Shown here in pieces: positions 1 through 7,230 of a DNA stretch of 38,026 nt. Source of the DNA: an uncultured Pseudomonadota bacterium. Lineage in GTDB: Bacteria > Pseudomonadota > Gammaproteobacteria > Steroidobacterales > Steroidobacteraceae. The notes under the pieces were generated by a model. That model was not told the DNA's origin and made no database searches. It worked only from the letters and a program-made list of their open reading frames with translations. The translations under genes and the position numbers were made by a program. Each line of letters begins with the position of its first letter. The stretch's first letter is position 1. Location: NCBI GenBank assembly GCA_903938365.1, contig CAJACZ010000022.1, positions 1-38,026 on the forward strand. The letters run 5' to 3'.

Positions 1-822
1 GTGCAGAGCACGACCCGCTTCGTCGAGGACTCGCGCTGGAACCGTGCCGTGTTCGCGCAGTATGACGTGGGCTTCGGCCGGCAGAGCGTGGCCCTGTCCG
101 CGCGCATCGACGACAACGAGCAGTACGGCTCGAACGCCACCGGCAGCCTGGCGTGGGGTTTGCGCTTCGAGGGCGGACTACAGGGCTACGCCAGCATCGG
201 CAACGCCTTCAAGGCGCCGTCGTTCAACGAGCTCTACTTCCCGTCCTTCGGCAACCCCCGGCTGGCGCCCGAGCGCGCCGTCTCCGGCGAACTGGGTCTC
301 AAGCAGACGACGGGCTGGGGCCGCTGGACGCTCAGCGCCTTCGCGAGCGAGGTCGATGACCTGATTGCCTTCGACTCGGCGACCTTCCTGCCGCAGAACA
401 TTGCGCGTGCGCAGCTGCGCGGCATCGATGGTTCCGTGGTGTGGCGCGGCGCCGGCTGGCGTTTCGAGCAGAGCTTCACCCTGCTCGACGCCGAGGACCG
501 GAGCCGCGGTGTTCCGGCCGGACGCGAACTGCCGCGACGCCCGCGCGCCTCGGGGCGCTCGACCTTCGGCTGGACGCAGGGCGCGTGGGATCTCGCCACC
601 AGCGCGCAGTTCGCTGGCCGACGCTATGACGACCTCGCGAATTCGCGTCGGCTGGGCAGCTACGCCGTCGTCGACCTGACGGCCGGCTGGCGCATGTCCT
701 CTGCGGTCGAACTGCAGCTGCGCCTCGCCAATGCCCTCGATCGCCAGTACCAGACGGCCTACCTGTATCCGGCGCTGGGTCGCGAACTCTTCCTGACCGT
801 CCGCTATCGCGCGCCGCAATAG
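1..822 (+). CDS. btuB: TonB-dependent vitamin B12 receptor, BtuB-like (C-terminal part, 5' end outside window)
   Basis: This is the last 273 codons of an outer-membrane TonB-dependent receptor. The frame is open from base 1, so the leading GTG is an internal codon and the plug domain lies upstream of the window. Typical beta-barrel features are visible: alternating aromatic and polar strands, the motif GNAFKAPSFNELYFPSFGNP (a hallmark of BtuB/cobalamin receptors), PERAVSGELG, and a final strand LFLTVRYRAPQ. BtuB carries corrinoids across the outer membrane using TonB energy. The assignment to BtuB rather than another receptor rests on that motif and on the cob genes 17 bases downstream. A cobalamin riboswitch would be expected upstream of the missing 5' end and cannot be checked here. 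Confidence 0.85.
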   Translation: MQSTTRFVEDSRWNRAVFAQYDVGFGRQSVALSARIDDNEQYGSNATGSLAWGLRFEGGLQGYASIGNAFKAPSFNELYFPSFGNPRLAPERAVSGELGLKQTTGWGRWTLSAFASEVDDLIAFDSATFLPQNIARAQLRGIDGSVVWRGAGWRFEQSFTLLDAEDRSRGVPAGRELPRRPRASGRSTFGWTQGAWDLATSAQFAGRRYDDLANSRRLGSYAVVDLTAGWRMSSAVELQLRLANALDRQYQTAYLYPALGRELFLTVRYRAPQ

Positions 823-839
823 GCGCCGGGAGAACCAAG

Positions 840-1418
840 ATGTCCATGCTGAACCCCGGATCCGTTCCTGCCCGTGCGTGGGGTATCGCCACGCTGCTTG
901 CCTGCGCCATGGTGCTGACGCGCCTTGGGCATTTCGGCGAGTTCTCCCGCCTGCCCGACGCTTCGTGGGCGGTGTTCTTCATGGGTGGCCTGCTGCTGCG
1001 CGACTCGCGTGCGTTCGCGGCCTGCTTCGGGCTGGCGTGGGTGGTCGATCTCGGCGCCATGGCACTGGGTACCCCGGTGGACTGCTTCAGCCTCGCTTAC
1101 CTGTTCCTTGCGCCCAGCTACGCCCTGCTGTGGTGGGGAGGCCGTGCGGTGGCTGCCGCGGTCGATGCCGGTGTGGTGCGCGCACTGCCGCGCGTCGCCC
1201 TCACGCTGGTGGCGGCCGTCACCGGCGCGTTCGTGGTCTCCAACATCGGGTACTACGGTTTCTCGGGTGGCTTCGAAGCCATGGCGGCCAGCGAGTACGC
1301 CTCGCGCGTCACCCCTTACCTGCCCGGCTACCTGCTGGTGACCGGCGCCTACGTGCTGGGCGGCTGCGCCGTGATCGCCGGTGCGCGTCGTGCGCGCGAG
1401 GTCCGGCAGGCCGCCTGA
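840..1418 (+). CDS. Small integral membrane protein in cobalamin operon, candidate corrinoid or precursor transporter
   Basis: A 192-residue, very hydrophobic protein with about five predicted membrane segments: near residues 12-30, 42-65, 75-97, 118-140 and 158-180. I do not recognise a named family with certainty. The line LPDASWAVFFMGGLLLR, followed by a run of small hydrophobic residues, resembles S-component-like membrane proteins found beside cobalamin genes. The start ATG is preceded by a GGAGA ribosome-binding site. The gene sits 17 bases after btuB, and its stop codon overlaps the cobT start (TGATG), so it is almost certainly co-transcribed and translationally coupled. A role in inner-membrane uptake of cobalamin, cobinamide or a lower-ligand precursor is inference from context. 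No ATPase or energising partner is in the window. Confidence 0.7.
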   Translation: MSMLNPGSVPARAWGIATLLACAMVLTRLGHFGEFSRLPDASWAVFFMGGLLLRDSRAFAACFGLAWVVDLGAMALGTPVDCFSLAYLFLAPSYALLWWGGRAVAAAVDAGVVRALPRVALTLVAAVTGAFVVSNIGYYGFSGGFEAMAASEYASRVTPYLPGYLLVTGAYVLGGCAVIAGARRAREVRQAA

Positions 1419-2476
1419 TGTCGGCCGAGTCCGAAGCCGGGCTGGAAGCCCGACTGCGCCAGCGCATGGACCGCCTGACCAAGCCCCGGGGTGCGCTCGG
1501 TGTGCTCGAGGGGCTGTCGGTGCAGGTCGGCCTGTTGCTCGGGACGGAAGCACCGGTGCTGCGCGCGCCCCAGATGCTGGTGTTCGCCGCGGATCACGGG
1601 ATCGCCCAGGCTGGAGTCAGCGCCTATCCGCCGGAAGTGACCGCGCAGATGCTGGTCAACTATGTGGCGGGCGGTGCCGCGATCAACGTGCTGGCCCGGC
1701 AGCACAGCCTCGCCCTGACGGTGGTGGATGCCGGAGTGCGTGGCGATCCCATGGGCGGGCCGGAAGGCACGCGTGCCGCGGGGGGCGGAGTGTCGCTGCT
1801 GCGGCACCGTCTGGGCGAGGGCACGCGTGACTTCCGCTACCAGCCCGCGATGACGTCGGGCCAGTGCCACGCAGCCCTGCTGGCCGGGCGCGGCATCGTG
1901 CGTGCGTGCCTCGAGCGCGGCGGCAACGTGCTGCTGCTGGGCGAGATGGGTATCGGCAACACCGCCTCCGCGGCCGTGCTCCTGCACCGCCTGCTGGGCT
2001 GGCCGCTGCAGGCCTGCGTGGGTCGCGGCACCGGACTCGACGACGCAGGGCTGGCCCACAAGCTTCGCGTGCTCACCGAGGCGAGTGCGCGTTGCCCGGC
2101 GCCGCTGGAACCCCTGGACACGCTCGCGGAATTCGGCGGTTTCGAGATCGCGATGCTGGTCGGCGCGATCCTCGAGGCTGCGACGCGGCCCTGCGTGATC
2201 GTCATCGACGGCTTCACGGTGTCCGTCGCCGCGCTGCTGGCGGCGCAGCTGCAGCCCGGAGTGCCGGGACGCTGCGTGTTCAGCCATTGCTCGGCGGAAC
2301 GGGCGCATCGTCAGCTGCTCGACCACTTCGGCGCGACGCCGCTGCTCGATCTCGGGATGCGGCTCGGGGAGGGCAGCGGCGCGGCCATGGCCTACCCGCT
2401 GCTGCAGTCGAGCGCTTGCCTGCTGGTCGAAATGGCGAGCTTCGAATCGGCGGGAGTCAGCGGGCGTGGCGCCTGA
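1418..2476 (+). CDS. cobT: Nicotinate-nucleotide--dimethylbenzimidazole phosphoribosyltransferase
   Basis: A 352-residue cytoplasmic enzyme that transfers phosphoribose from nicotinate mononucleotide to 5,6-dimethylbenzimidazole, giving alpha-ribazole phosphate for the lower ligand of cobalamin. Family signatures are present in order: TKPRGALGVLE near the N-terminus, DHGIAQAGVSAYPPEVT, a glycine-rich GEMGIGNTASAA phosphate-binding segment, GGFEIAML, and near the C-terminus LGMRLGEGSGAAMA, which holds the conserved catalytic glutamate region. Length is typical for CobT. The ORF track extends the frame upstream to 878, but the true start is the ATG at 1418, which overlaps the preceding stop (TGATG) and gives the expected N-terminus. 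It overlaps cobS by 11 bases, indicating tight operon coupling. Confidence 0.95.
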   Translation: MSAESEAGLEARLRQRMDRLTKPRGALGVLEGLSVQVGLLLGTEAPVLRAPQMLVFAADHGIAQAGVSAYPPEVTAQMLVNYVAGGAAINVLARQHSLALTVVDAGVRGDPMGGPEGTRAAGGGVSLLRHRLGEGTRDFRYQPAMTSGQCHAALLAGRGIVRACLERGGNVLLLGEMGIGNTASAAVLLHRLLGWPLQACVGRGTGLDDAGLAHKLRVLTEASARCPAPLEPLDTLAEFGGFEIAMLVGAILEAATRPCVIVIDGFTVSVAALLAAQLQPGVPGRCVFSHCSAERAHRQLLDHFGATPLLDLGMRLGEGSGAAMAYPLLQSSACLLVEMASFESAGVSGRGA

Positions 2477-3284
2477 GGCCGAGGCGCCGGTGCAGCCGGC
2501 GCGCGAAGGTCCGCTGCGGCGCGAGCTGCGCCTGTTCCTGACGGCCGTGCAGTACTTCACGCGGGTACCCGTCCCGGTGTGGGTCGGCCACAGCGCCGAG
2601 CAGCTCAACGGCTCGGCGCGATACTTCCCCGCGGTGGGCCTGTGCGTCGGGCTCTATGGCGCCGCGGTGTACGCTGCCGCCGCGCACCTGTGGAATCCCG
2701 CGATCGCAGCCCTGCTGGCGACCGCGGCGACAGTGCTCGCGACCGGCGCGTTCCACGAGGACGGTCTCGCGGACACCTTCGACGGCCTCGGCGGCGGGAT
2801 GACGCGCGAGCGCGCGCTCGAAATCATGAAGGATTCGCGCATCGGCAGCTACGGAGCATTGGCGCTGCTGCTGGTGCTGGCCATCAAGGTCGCCGCGCTC
2901 GCCTCGTTCGAACTGCTCGCGGCCGTGGCCGCGCTGCCTGCGGCACATGCCGCCTCCCGCTGGCTGTCGACCAGCCTGATCTGGCGCTCGCAGTACGTGC
3001 GCATCGACGACTCGAGCCGTGCCAAGCCGGTCACCCAGGCGCTGACCACCCGGGGGTTCCTCATCGCCTCGCTCTGGGCGGTGCTCGCACTGGCTTACCT
3101 CGGAAGCCTGGCGCCGCTTGCGGTCTGCACCGCGCTTGGCACGGCGGCAGCGGTGCGCTGGTGGCTCGGTCGCTGGTTCGAGCGACGGCTGGGGGGCTAC
3201 ACCGGCGATGCACTCGGTGCCACCCAGCAGCTGACGGAAGCGGCGTTTTACCTGGGCCTGCTGGCAACGTGGACATCGTCCTGA
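2466..3284 (+). CDS. cobS: Adenosylcobinamide-GDP ribazoletransferase (cobalamin synthase)
   Basis: A 272-residue polytopic inner-membrane protein that joins alpha-ribazole (or its phosphate) to adenosylcobinamide-GDP, the last assembly step of cobalamin. The family signature FHEDGLADTFDGLGGGMT, with its metal-binding acidic residues, lies near residues 97-114 and is followed by KDSRIGSYG. An N-terminal FLTAVQYFTRVPVP segment is also characteristic. Several hydrophobic helices follow (residues 57-95, 135-170, 195-235). Translation starts at a GTG inside the cobT coding region, overlapping the cobT end by 11 bases. The 3' end overlaps the cobC start by 16 bases. The neighbouring gene order cobT-cobS-cobC is a standard late cobalamin module; cobU is not in the window. 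Confidence 0.95.
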   Translation: MAPEAEAPVQPAREGPLRRELRLFLTAVQYFTRVPVPVWVGHSAEQLNGSARYFPAVGLCVGLYGAAVYAAAAHLWNPAIAALLATAATVLATGAFHEDGLADTFDGLGGGMTRERALEIMKDSRIGSYGALALLLVLAIKVAALASFELLAAVAALPAAHAASRWLSTSLIWRSQYVRIDDSSRAKPVTQALTTRGFLIASLWAVLALAYLGSLAPLAVCTALGTAAAVRWWLGRWFERRLGGYTGDALGATQQLTEAAFYLGLLATWTSS

Positions 3285-3865
3285 TCCGCCACACCCCGGT
3301 GCAGGCCGCGCCGGGCCTGTGTTACGGGGTGACGGACCTGCCGCTTGCCGCTACGGCATCGCGCGACATCGAGGAGGTCCTGCGCGACCTCCGGGCGGTG
3401 GACGACGTGGTGTCCAGCCCCGCGACGCGCTGTCGCCGGCTGGCAGAGGCCATCGCGGCCCGTGACCAGTGCGGCCTCCGCATCGCGCCGGCGCTGCGCG
3501 AGCTGGACTTCGGCGCCTGGGAGGGCTTGCCCTGGGATGCCATCGATCGGCGCGAGAGTGACCCCTGGGCGGAAGACCCCTGGAACCGGGCGCCGCCCGG
3601 CGGCGAAAGCGAGTCGGCGCTGTGGCGCCGGCTGCAAGGCTGGCTGGCGGACTCGACGCCGCCGCCGCAGGGGCGGGTCGCCATCGTGGCGCACGGGGGC
3701 CCGCTGCGCCTGCTGCGCTGCCATTTCGAAGGTCGACGGCTGGAGGACCGCTGGTCGGCCTCCGTGGCACTGGGGTCGGTGGTCGAGTTGCAGTGGCCCG
3801 ACGGAGTGCCATGGGCCGTCCACGACACTCCCGGGTCGCTGGTGTCGTCGGATTTTTGGCGTTAG
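3269..3865 (+). CDS. cobC: Alpha-ribazole phosphatase, histidine phosphatase superfamily
   Basis: A 198-residue member of the histidine phosphatase (phosphoglycerate-mutase-like) superfamily. The catalytic RHT motif falls at the very N-terminus (DIVLIRHTPV). The middle part carries RELDFGAWEGLPWDAID, and the second catalytic histidine lies in VAIVAHGGPLRLL. In cobalamin synthesis this class removes the phosphate from alpha-ribazole 5'-phosphate (or the cobalamin phosphate product). The ORF track lists a long frame from 2579, but the family N-terminus dictates the GTG at 3269, which lies inside the 3' end of cobS. It is the last gene of the btuB-to-cobC run. No strong intrinsic terminator was seen directly after it. 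Function is assigned from family plus context, since other members have different substrates. Confidence 0.88.
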   Translation: MDIVLIRHTPVQAAPGLCYGVTDLPLAATASRDIEEVLRDLRAVDDVVSSPATRCRRLAEAIAARDQCGLRIAPALRELDFGAWEGLPWDAIDRRESDPWAEDPWNRAPPGGESESALWRRLQGWLADSTPPPQGRVAIVAHGGPLRLLRCHFEGRRLEDRWSASVALGSVVELQWPDGVPWAVHDTPGSLVSSDFWR

Positions 3866-3987
3866 GCTCCGCACCTGCCACGGCCGGACTGCCGCGGTCG
3901 GTTTGCTGACACACGGAATGTGACGCGATCCACCCGGGCAGCCTGACGCGCGGCCCCCCCAACACAGCCTAAGGAAGGGCGAGTGCA

Positions 3988-4992
3988 ATGATGTCGATCG
4001 GAACCCCTCAGATGTGGTCGCTGTTCGCGGCCTTCGTCCTGGTCGCGCTGGTGGTGGACTTCTTCGCCCTGGAGAAGCAGGGCGCGCACAAAGTCTCCAT
4101 GAAGGAAGCGGGCGTCTGGTCCCTGGTGTGGGTCGGCGTTTCGGCGGTCTTCGTCAGCTGGCTCTGGTGGTATCTCGGCGGGATGGAGGGCAACCCGGTC
4201 GCCAATGCCAAGGCGCTGGAGTTCGTCACCGGCTACCTGGTGGAGAAAGCGCTCGCCGTCGACAACATCTTCGTGTTCCTGATGGTGTTCACCTATTTCG
4301 CCGTTCCGCCGGAGTTCCAGAAGCGCGTGCTGATGTTCGGCATCCTCGGCGCGCTGGTGCTGCGCGCGGGCATGATCCTGATCGGTGCCTGGCTCATCGC
4401 CCAGTTCCATTGGGTGCTGTACGTGTTCGGCGCGTTCCTGGTCTTCACCGGGATCAAGATGTGGTGGGCGACGGGCCAGGAGCCGGATCTCGAGGCGAAC
4501 CCGGCCCTGCGCTTCATCCGCCGCCGCATGAAGATCTCGCCGACCTATGACGGCGAGAAATTCTTCACGACGCAGAACGGGATGCGGATGGCGACGCCGC
4601 TGTTCGTGGTCATCCTGCTGATCGCCATCGTCGATATCGTGTTCGCCGTGGACTCGATCCCCGCGATCTTCGCCATCACGATGGATCCTTTCATCGTGCT
4701 CACATCCAACGTTTTCGCGATCCTGGGGCTGCGCGCCATGTACTTCCTGCTCGCCGGGATGCACGAGCGCTTCCACCTGCTGTCCTACGGCCTGGCGATC
4801 GTCCTGGTGTTCATCGGGTCGAAGATGCTGCTGATCGACCTGTACAAGATCCCGGTATCGGTCTCGCTGGCCTTCACGGTGCTGGTGCTGGCCGCCACGA
4901 TGATCCTGTCGCTGCGGATCCCGCCGCGGGGCAAGGCCACCTCGTCCTATCCGTTCAAGGCGAAGAAGGACGCCGGAGACGCGGCTCCCTGA
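3988..4992 (+). CDS. TerC/Alx-family integral membrane protein
   Basis: A 334-residue polytopic inner-membrane protein of the TerC family, closest in layout to Escherichia coli Alx. Conserved acidic membrane motifs are visible: EKALAVDNIFVFLMVF near residue 90 and VDIVFAVDSIPAIFAIT near residue 215, both typical of the family and thought to bind metal ions. About eight or nine hydrophobic segments are predicted. Members are linked to manganese export, pH response or metal handling at the membrane; the substrate cannot be told from sequence. An AAGGA site lies 12 bases before the ATG. The gene is monocistronic: it is separated by 122 bases from cobC and followed by a clear intrinsic terminator. 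The leader was examined for a yybP-ykoY manganese riboswitch and none was recognised. Confidence 0.9.
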   Translation: MMSIGTPQMWSLFAAFVLVALVVDFFALEKQGAHKVSMKEAGVWSLVWVGVSAVFVSWLWWYLGGMEGNPVANAKALEFVTGYLVEKALAVDNIFVFLMVFTYFAVPPEFQKRVLMFGILGALVLRAGMILIGAWLIAQFHWVLYVFGAFLVFTGIKMWWATGQEPDLEANPALRFIRRRMKISPTYDGEKFFTTQNGMRMATPLFVVILLIAIVDIVFAVDSIPAIFAITMDPFIVLTSNVFAILGLRAMYFLLAGMHERFHLLSYGLAIVLVFIGSKMLLIDLYKIPVSVSLAFTVLVLAATMILSLRIPPRGKATSSYPFKAKKDAGDAAP

Positions 4993-4998
4993 GATCGC

Positions 4999-5023
4999 GG
5001 GCGCCCCCCGCGGGGCGCCCTTT
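4999..5023 (+). terminator. Intrinsic terminator of the terC-family gene
   Basis: A perfect 9-base-pair stem GGGCGCCCC / GGGGCGCCC with loop CCGC, followed by TTT, begins 7 bases after the terC stop codon. The T tract is short, as is common in GC-rich genomes. The same hairpin lies just beyond the end of the convergent acyl-CoA dehydrogenase gene, so it may help termination in both directions. Confidence 0.8.
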
Positions 5024-5027
5024 CAGG

Positions 5028-6212
5028 TCAGGGTGTCGAGCCGCTGTCCCGGGTCGCATTGCGCTTGAGGCGCCGCGCGAGCGAGTAGAGGTGGACCTCT
5101 GAGGGGCCGTCGTACACCCGGAACCCGCGGATCTCGCGCCAGATCTGCGAGACCGGCGTCTCGCCGATGATGCCGGTGCCGCCCAGCACCTGCATGCAGC
5201 GGTCCACGATCTGGAACAGGATTTCGCCACAGGCGTATTTCGCCATGCTCGAGTCGCTCGAGGCGCGGCTGCCCTGGTCCAGCGTCCAGGCGACGTAGTC
5301 GATCATCAGCTGGGTCTGCCGCAGGTCGACCTCGTTCCGGGCCAGCATGAAGCCGACGCCCTCGTGGTCGATCAGCGCCTTGCCGAAGGCCTGCCGCCGG
5401 CAGGCGTACTGGGTGGCGATGTCGTGTGCTCGCCGGGCGGCACCCCACCAGCGCATGCAGTGGGTGAGTCGGGCAGGGGCCAGCCGGACCTGCGCGTAAC
5501 GGAAGCCTTCGTCGAGCTTGCCGAGGATCTGCGACTCGTGGACCCGCACACCCTCGAGCCGGATCACGGCATGGCCGCCCGGCATCACTTCGTCGGCGGT
5601 GTGCAGCACGCGTTCGATCACGATGCCCGGCGCGTCCATGTCGGTGAGGAACATGGTGGAGTGGCTGCCCGTGCGCGCCATGATGATGCCGAACGAGGCG
5701 CCCTGCGCCCCGGTAATGAGCCACTTGCGGCCGTCAATGATCCAGTGGTCGCCGTCCCGCCGGGCCTCGGTGCGCAGCATCTCGGGATCGGAGCCCGCGC
5801 CGCCGTCCGGTTCGGTCATCAGGAACGAGGAGCGGATATGCCCGGCTGCCAGCGGACGCAGGAAGCGTTCCTTCTGCTCGTGGGTGGCGACCCGCTCCAG
5901 CAGGTGCATGTTGCCTTCGTCCGGCGCCATGCAGTTCATGGCGACCGGGCCCAGCAGCGAGTAGCCGCTGGCGCGCAGCACGGTGGCGATCTCGCGCTGG
6001 TTCAGGCCGTGGCCACCGTATTCCTCGGGGACCTGCGGGGCCAGCAGACCGGCTCCGCGTGCGTGGTCGCGCATCTCCGCGACCAGCGCGTCGGTAATCC
6101 CGTGCTCGAGAAAGCGCGGGTCGCGCTCGTAGGGGATGATCGTCTCGCGGACGAATCGCTCGGTGCGCGCCTCGAGATCGAGCTCGCGGGCGCTGCGCTG
6201 GAAGTCAACCAT
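5028..6212 (-). CDS. Acyl-CoA dehydrogenase family protein
   Basis: A 394-residue FAD-dependent acyl-CoA dehydrogenase, expected to oxidise an acyl-CoA to its enoyl-CoA. The N-terminal helical domain includes APQVPEEYGGHGLN. The flavin and substrate-binding middle domain shows SSFLMTEPDGGAGSDP and WLITGA. The C-terminal helical domain ends with QVLGGTGIIGETPVSQIWR and then RGFRVYDGPSEVHL. The last segment resembles the ACAD10/ACAD11-type ending, in which an aspartate occupies the place of the usual catalytic glutamate. The precise acyl substrate is unknown. A good AGGAG site lies 7 bases before the ATG. The gene lies downstream of the porin on the same strand (91-base gap) and converges on the terC-family gene, so it may be read from the porin promoter or from its own. 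Confidence 0.9.
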   Translation of the reverse strand: MVDFQRSARELDLEARTERFVRETIIPYERDPRFLEHGITDALVAEMRDHARGAGLLAPQVPEEYGGHGLNQREIATVLRASGYSLLGPVAMNCMAPDEGNMHLLERVATHEQKERFLRPLAAGHIRSSFLMTEPDGGAGSDPEMLRTEARRDGDHWIIDGRKWLITGAQGASFGIIMARTGSHSTMFLTDMDAPGIVIERVLHTADEVMPGGHAVIRLEGVRVHESQILGKLDEGFRYAQVRLAPARLTHCMRWWGAARRAHDIATQYACRRQAFGKALIDHEGVGFMLARNEVDLRQTQLMIDYVAWTLDQGSRASSDSSMAKYACGEILFQIVDRCMQVLGGTGIIGETPVSQIWREIRGFRVYDGPSEVHLYSLARRLKRNATRDSGSTP

Positions 6213-6303
6213 GCTCAGGCTCCTGCGGGCGTCCGGAATGACCCCGCTCCAGCCTGCATCTTACTTCACGCGCGTCGCGCCCGCGGCCCGATGCCGGAAG
6301 CGG

Positions 6304-7014
6304 TTACCAGGGCAGGGTGGTGGCCACCGTCACCATGATTTTCGACTTGGAGGTGAAGACGTCGCCCGGGGTGACCTTGGCCGCGCGGAGGTCGCCGCCG
6401 TCGACGAACTTCAGGCCCACGGCGAAGTTGCCGATGTTCTTGCTGATGCCCACCGAGTAATCCATGTAGCCACCGTCATTCGTGGCGTCCCAGTAGTCAC
6501 CGTCGCTCCATCCAGCGTGCACGGTCAGGGCGAAGTCCTGGGGCAGTTCGAAGGACAGGTTGCCCTCGACGTAATAGGCGCTCTCGCCGAAGTTGCTGAA
6601 GTCGGGCGAGTACCAGAGCTTGCCCGAGAAGGCCTTGTAACCGAGGCCCGCGTACAACTCGCCGAACGGCACGTCGTCCTTGTCGCCCATGAAGTAGTAG
6701 TAGACGCCGCCGACGTCGTAGGAGAGGTCCTCGGAGAACGAGCCCCGGAAGCCGACCAGTCCGTCGATCTCCACGTCGGCATCGGTCCCGTCGCCGAAGT
6801 CCACGTTGCTGGCCCATGCGCCGGCGTAGAAGCCCGACTCGGTCGAAAAGTCCAGGCTCGCCTGCAGGGCTGGGTCGCCCGCGGTCTGCGTGATGCCGCG
6901 GAAGTCGTACTCGGACGCGAGGGTCACGGTCGAGCTCACCTCGGCGCGCGCAGTCTGCATGGAGGCCACGGCAAGGGCGGCGAGTGCAAAGGCCGGCATC
7001 GGATTCAGTTTCAT
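6304..7014 (-). CDS. TorF-family putative outer-membrane porin
   Basis: A 236-residue exported protein. The signal peptide (MKLNPMPAFALAALAVASMQ) probably ends at ARA-EV near residue 24. The mature part is an alternating beta-barrel pattern rich in Tyr, Phe, Gly and Asp and ends in LPW, with an aromatic last residue as expected for outer-membrane barrels. SEYDFRGITQT near the start and GELYAGLGYK mid-way are typical of the TorF / gcw_chp family of putative porins. The transported solute is unknown. An AGGGGAG site precedes the ATG. Upstream lies a sigma-54-type promoter and an NtrC-like site, listed separately, pointing to expression under nitrogen limitation. It is divergent from puuC. Confidence 0.85.
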   Translation of the reverse strand: MKLNPMPAFALAALAVASMQTARAEVSSTVTLASEYDFRGITQTAGDPALQASLDFSTESGFYAGAWASNVDFGDGTDADVEIDGLVGFRGSFSEDLSYDVGGVYYYFMGDKDDVPFGELYAGLGYKAFSGKLWYSPDFSNFGESAYYVEGNLSFELPQDFALTVHAGWSDGDYWDATNDGGYMDYSVGISKNIGNFAVGLKFVDGGDLRAAKVTPGDVFTSKSKIMVTVATTLPW

Positions 7015-7061
7015 TTTGAAGAAGCTCCCCTGGGGTTTCGTAATTCTGGCGACTGGATTTC

Positions 7062-7077
7062 AGCAAGGTTCGTGCCA
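7062..7077 (-). promoter_or_regulatory. Sigma-54 (-24/-12) promoter for the porin gene
   Basis: On the minus strand the sequence reads TGGCACGAACCTTGCT. This matches the sigma-54 consensus TGGCACG-N4-TTGCW at every specified base. The invariant GG and GC pairs are exactly 10 bases apart. Transcription would start near 7051, leaving a leader of about 37 bases with the AGGGGAG ribosome-binding site before the porin ATG at 7014. No competing sigma-70 promoter of equal quality was seen. Confidence 0.82.
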
Positions 7078-7128
7078 CGACCCAAGCCCCTGAAACGAGG
7101 CGCGCGGGCGCGCGGCTGTCGTAGTTTC

Positions 7129-7143
7129 GCACCATCACTGTGC
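7129..7143. promoter_or_regulatory. Candidate NtrC enhancer site between porin and puuC
   Basis: GCACCATCACTGTGC fits the NtrC-type dyad GCAC-N7-GTGC with correct spacing. The site is centred about 85 bases upstream of the predicted sigma-54 start of the porin gene and about 95 bases before the puuC ATG. Sigma-54 promoters need an upstream activator, so the pairing is coherent. An unpaired GGTGC half-site lies further upstream at 7171-7175. The inner bases match NtrC sites only partly, so another activator is possible. Confidence 0.5.
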
Positions 7144-7214
7144 CGGCGCGAGCGTGGCCCGCTTGCTTTTGGTGCGCAGGGTCAGCGCGCGCCCCGGAGC
7201 GGTGGAGCCCGAGG

Positions 7215-7223
7215 TGATAGAAT
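7215..7223 (+). promoter_or_regulatory. Extended -10 element placing transcription start at the puuC ATG
   Basis: TGATAGAAT reads as an extended -10 element (TGn plus TAGAAT). Exactly seven bases separate it from the ATG of puuC at 7231, so transcription would begin at or next to the A of the start codon. No convincing -35 hexamer and no ribosome-binding site lies in between, consistent with a leaderless mRNA. Confidence 0.5.
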
Positions 7224-7230
7224 CCCACTC

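Noticed and set aside
3866-3987. Possible yybP-ykoY manganese riboswitch in the leader of the TerC/Alx-family gene.
   Set aside because: The conserved core of that riboswitch (GGGGAGUAG and its partner segments) is not present. The leader is only about 120 bases and no convincing equivalent fold was seen.
6136-7230. Upstream extension of the puuC reading frame to 6136.
   Set aside because: It is antisense to the porin gene and crosses its promoter. Family alignment begins at 7231.
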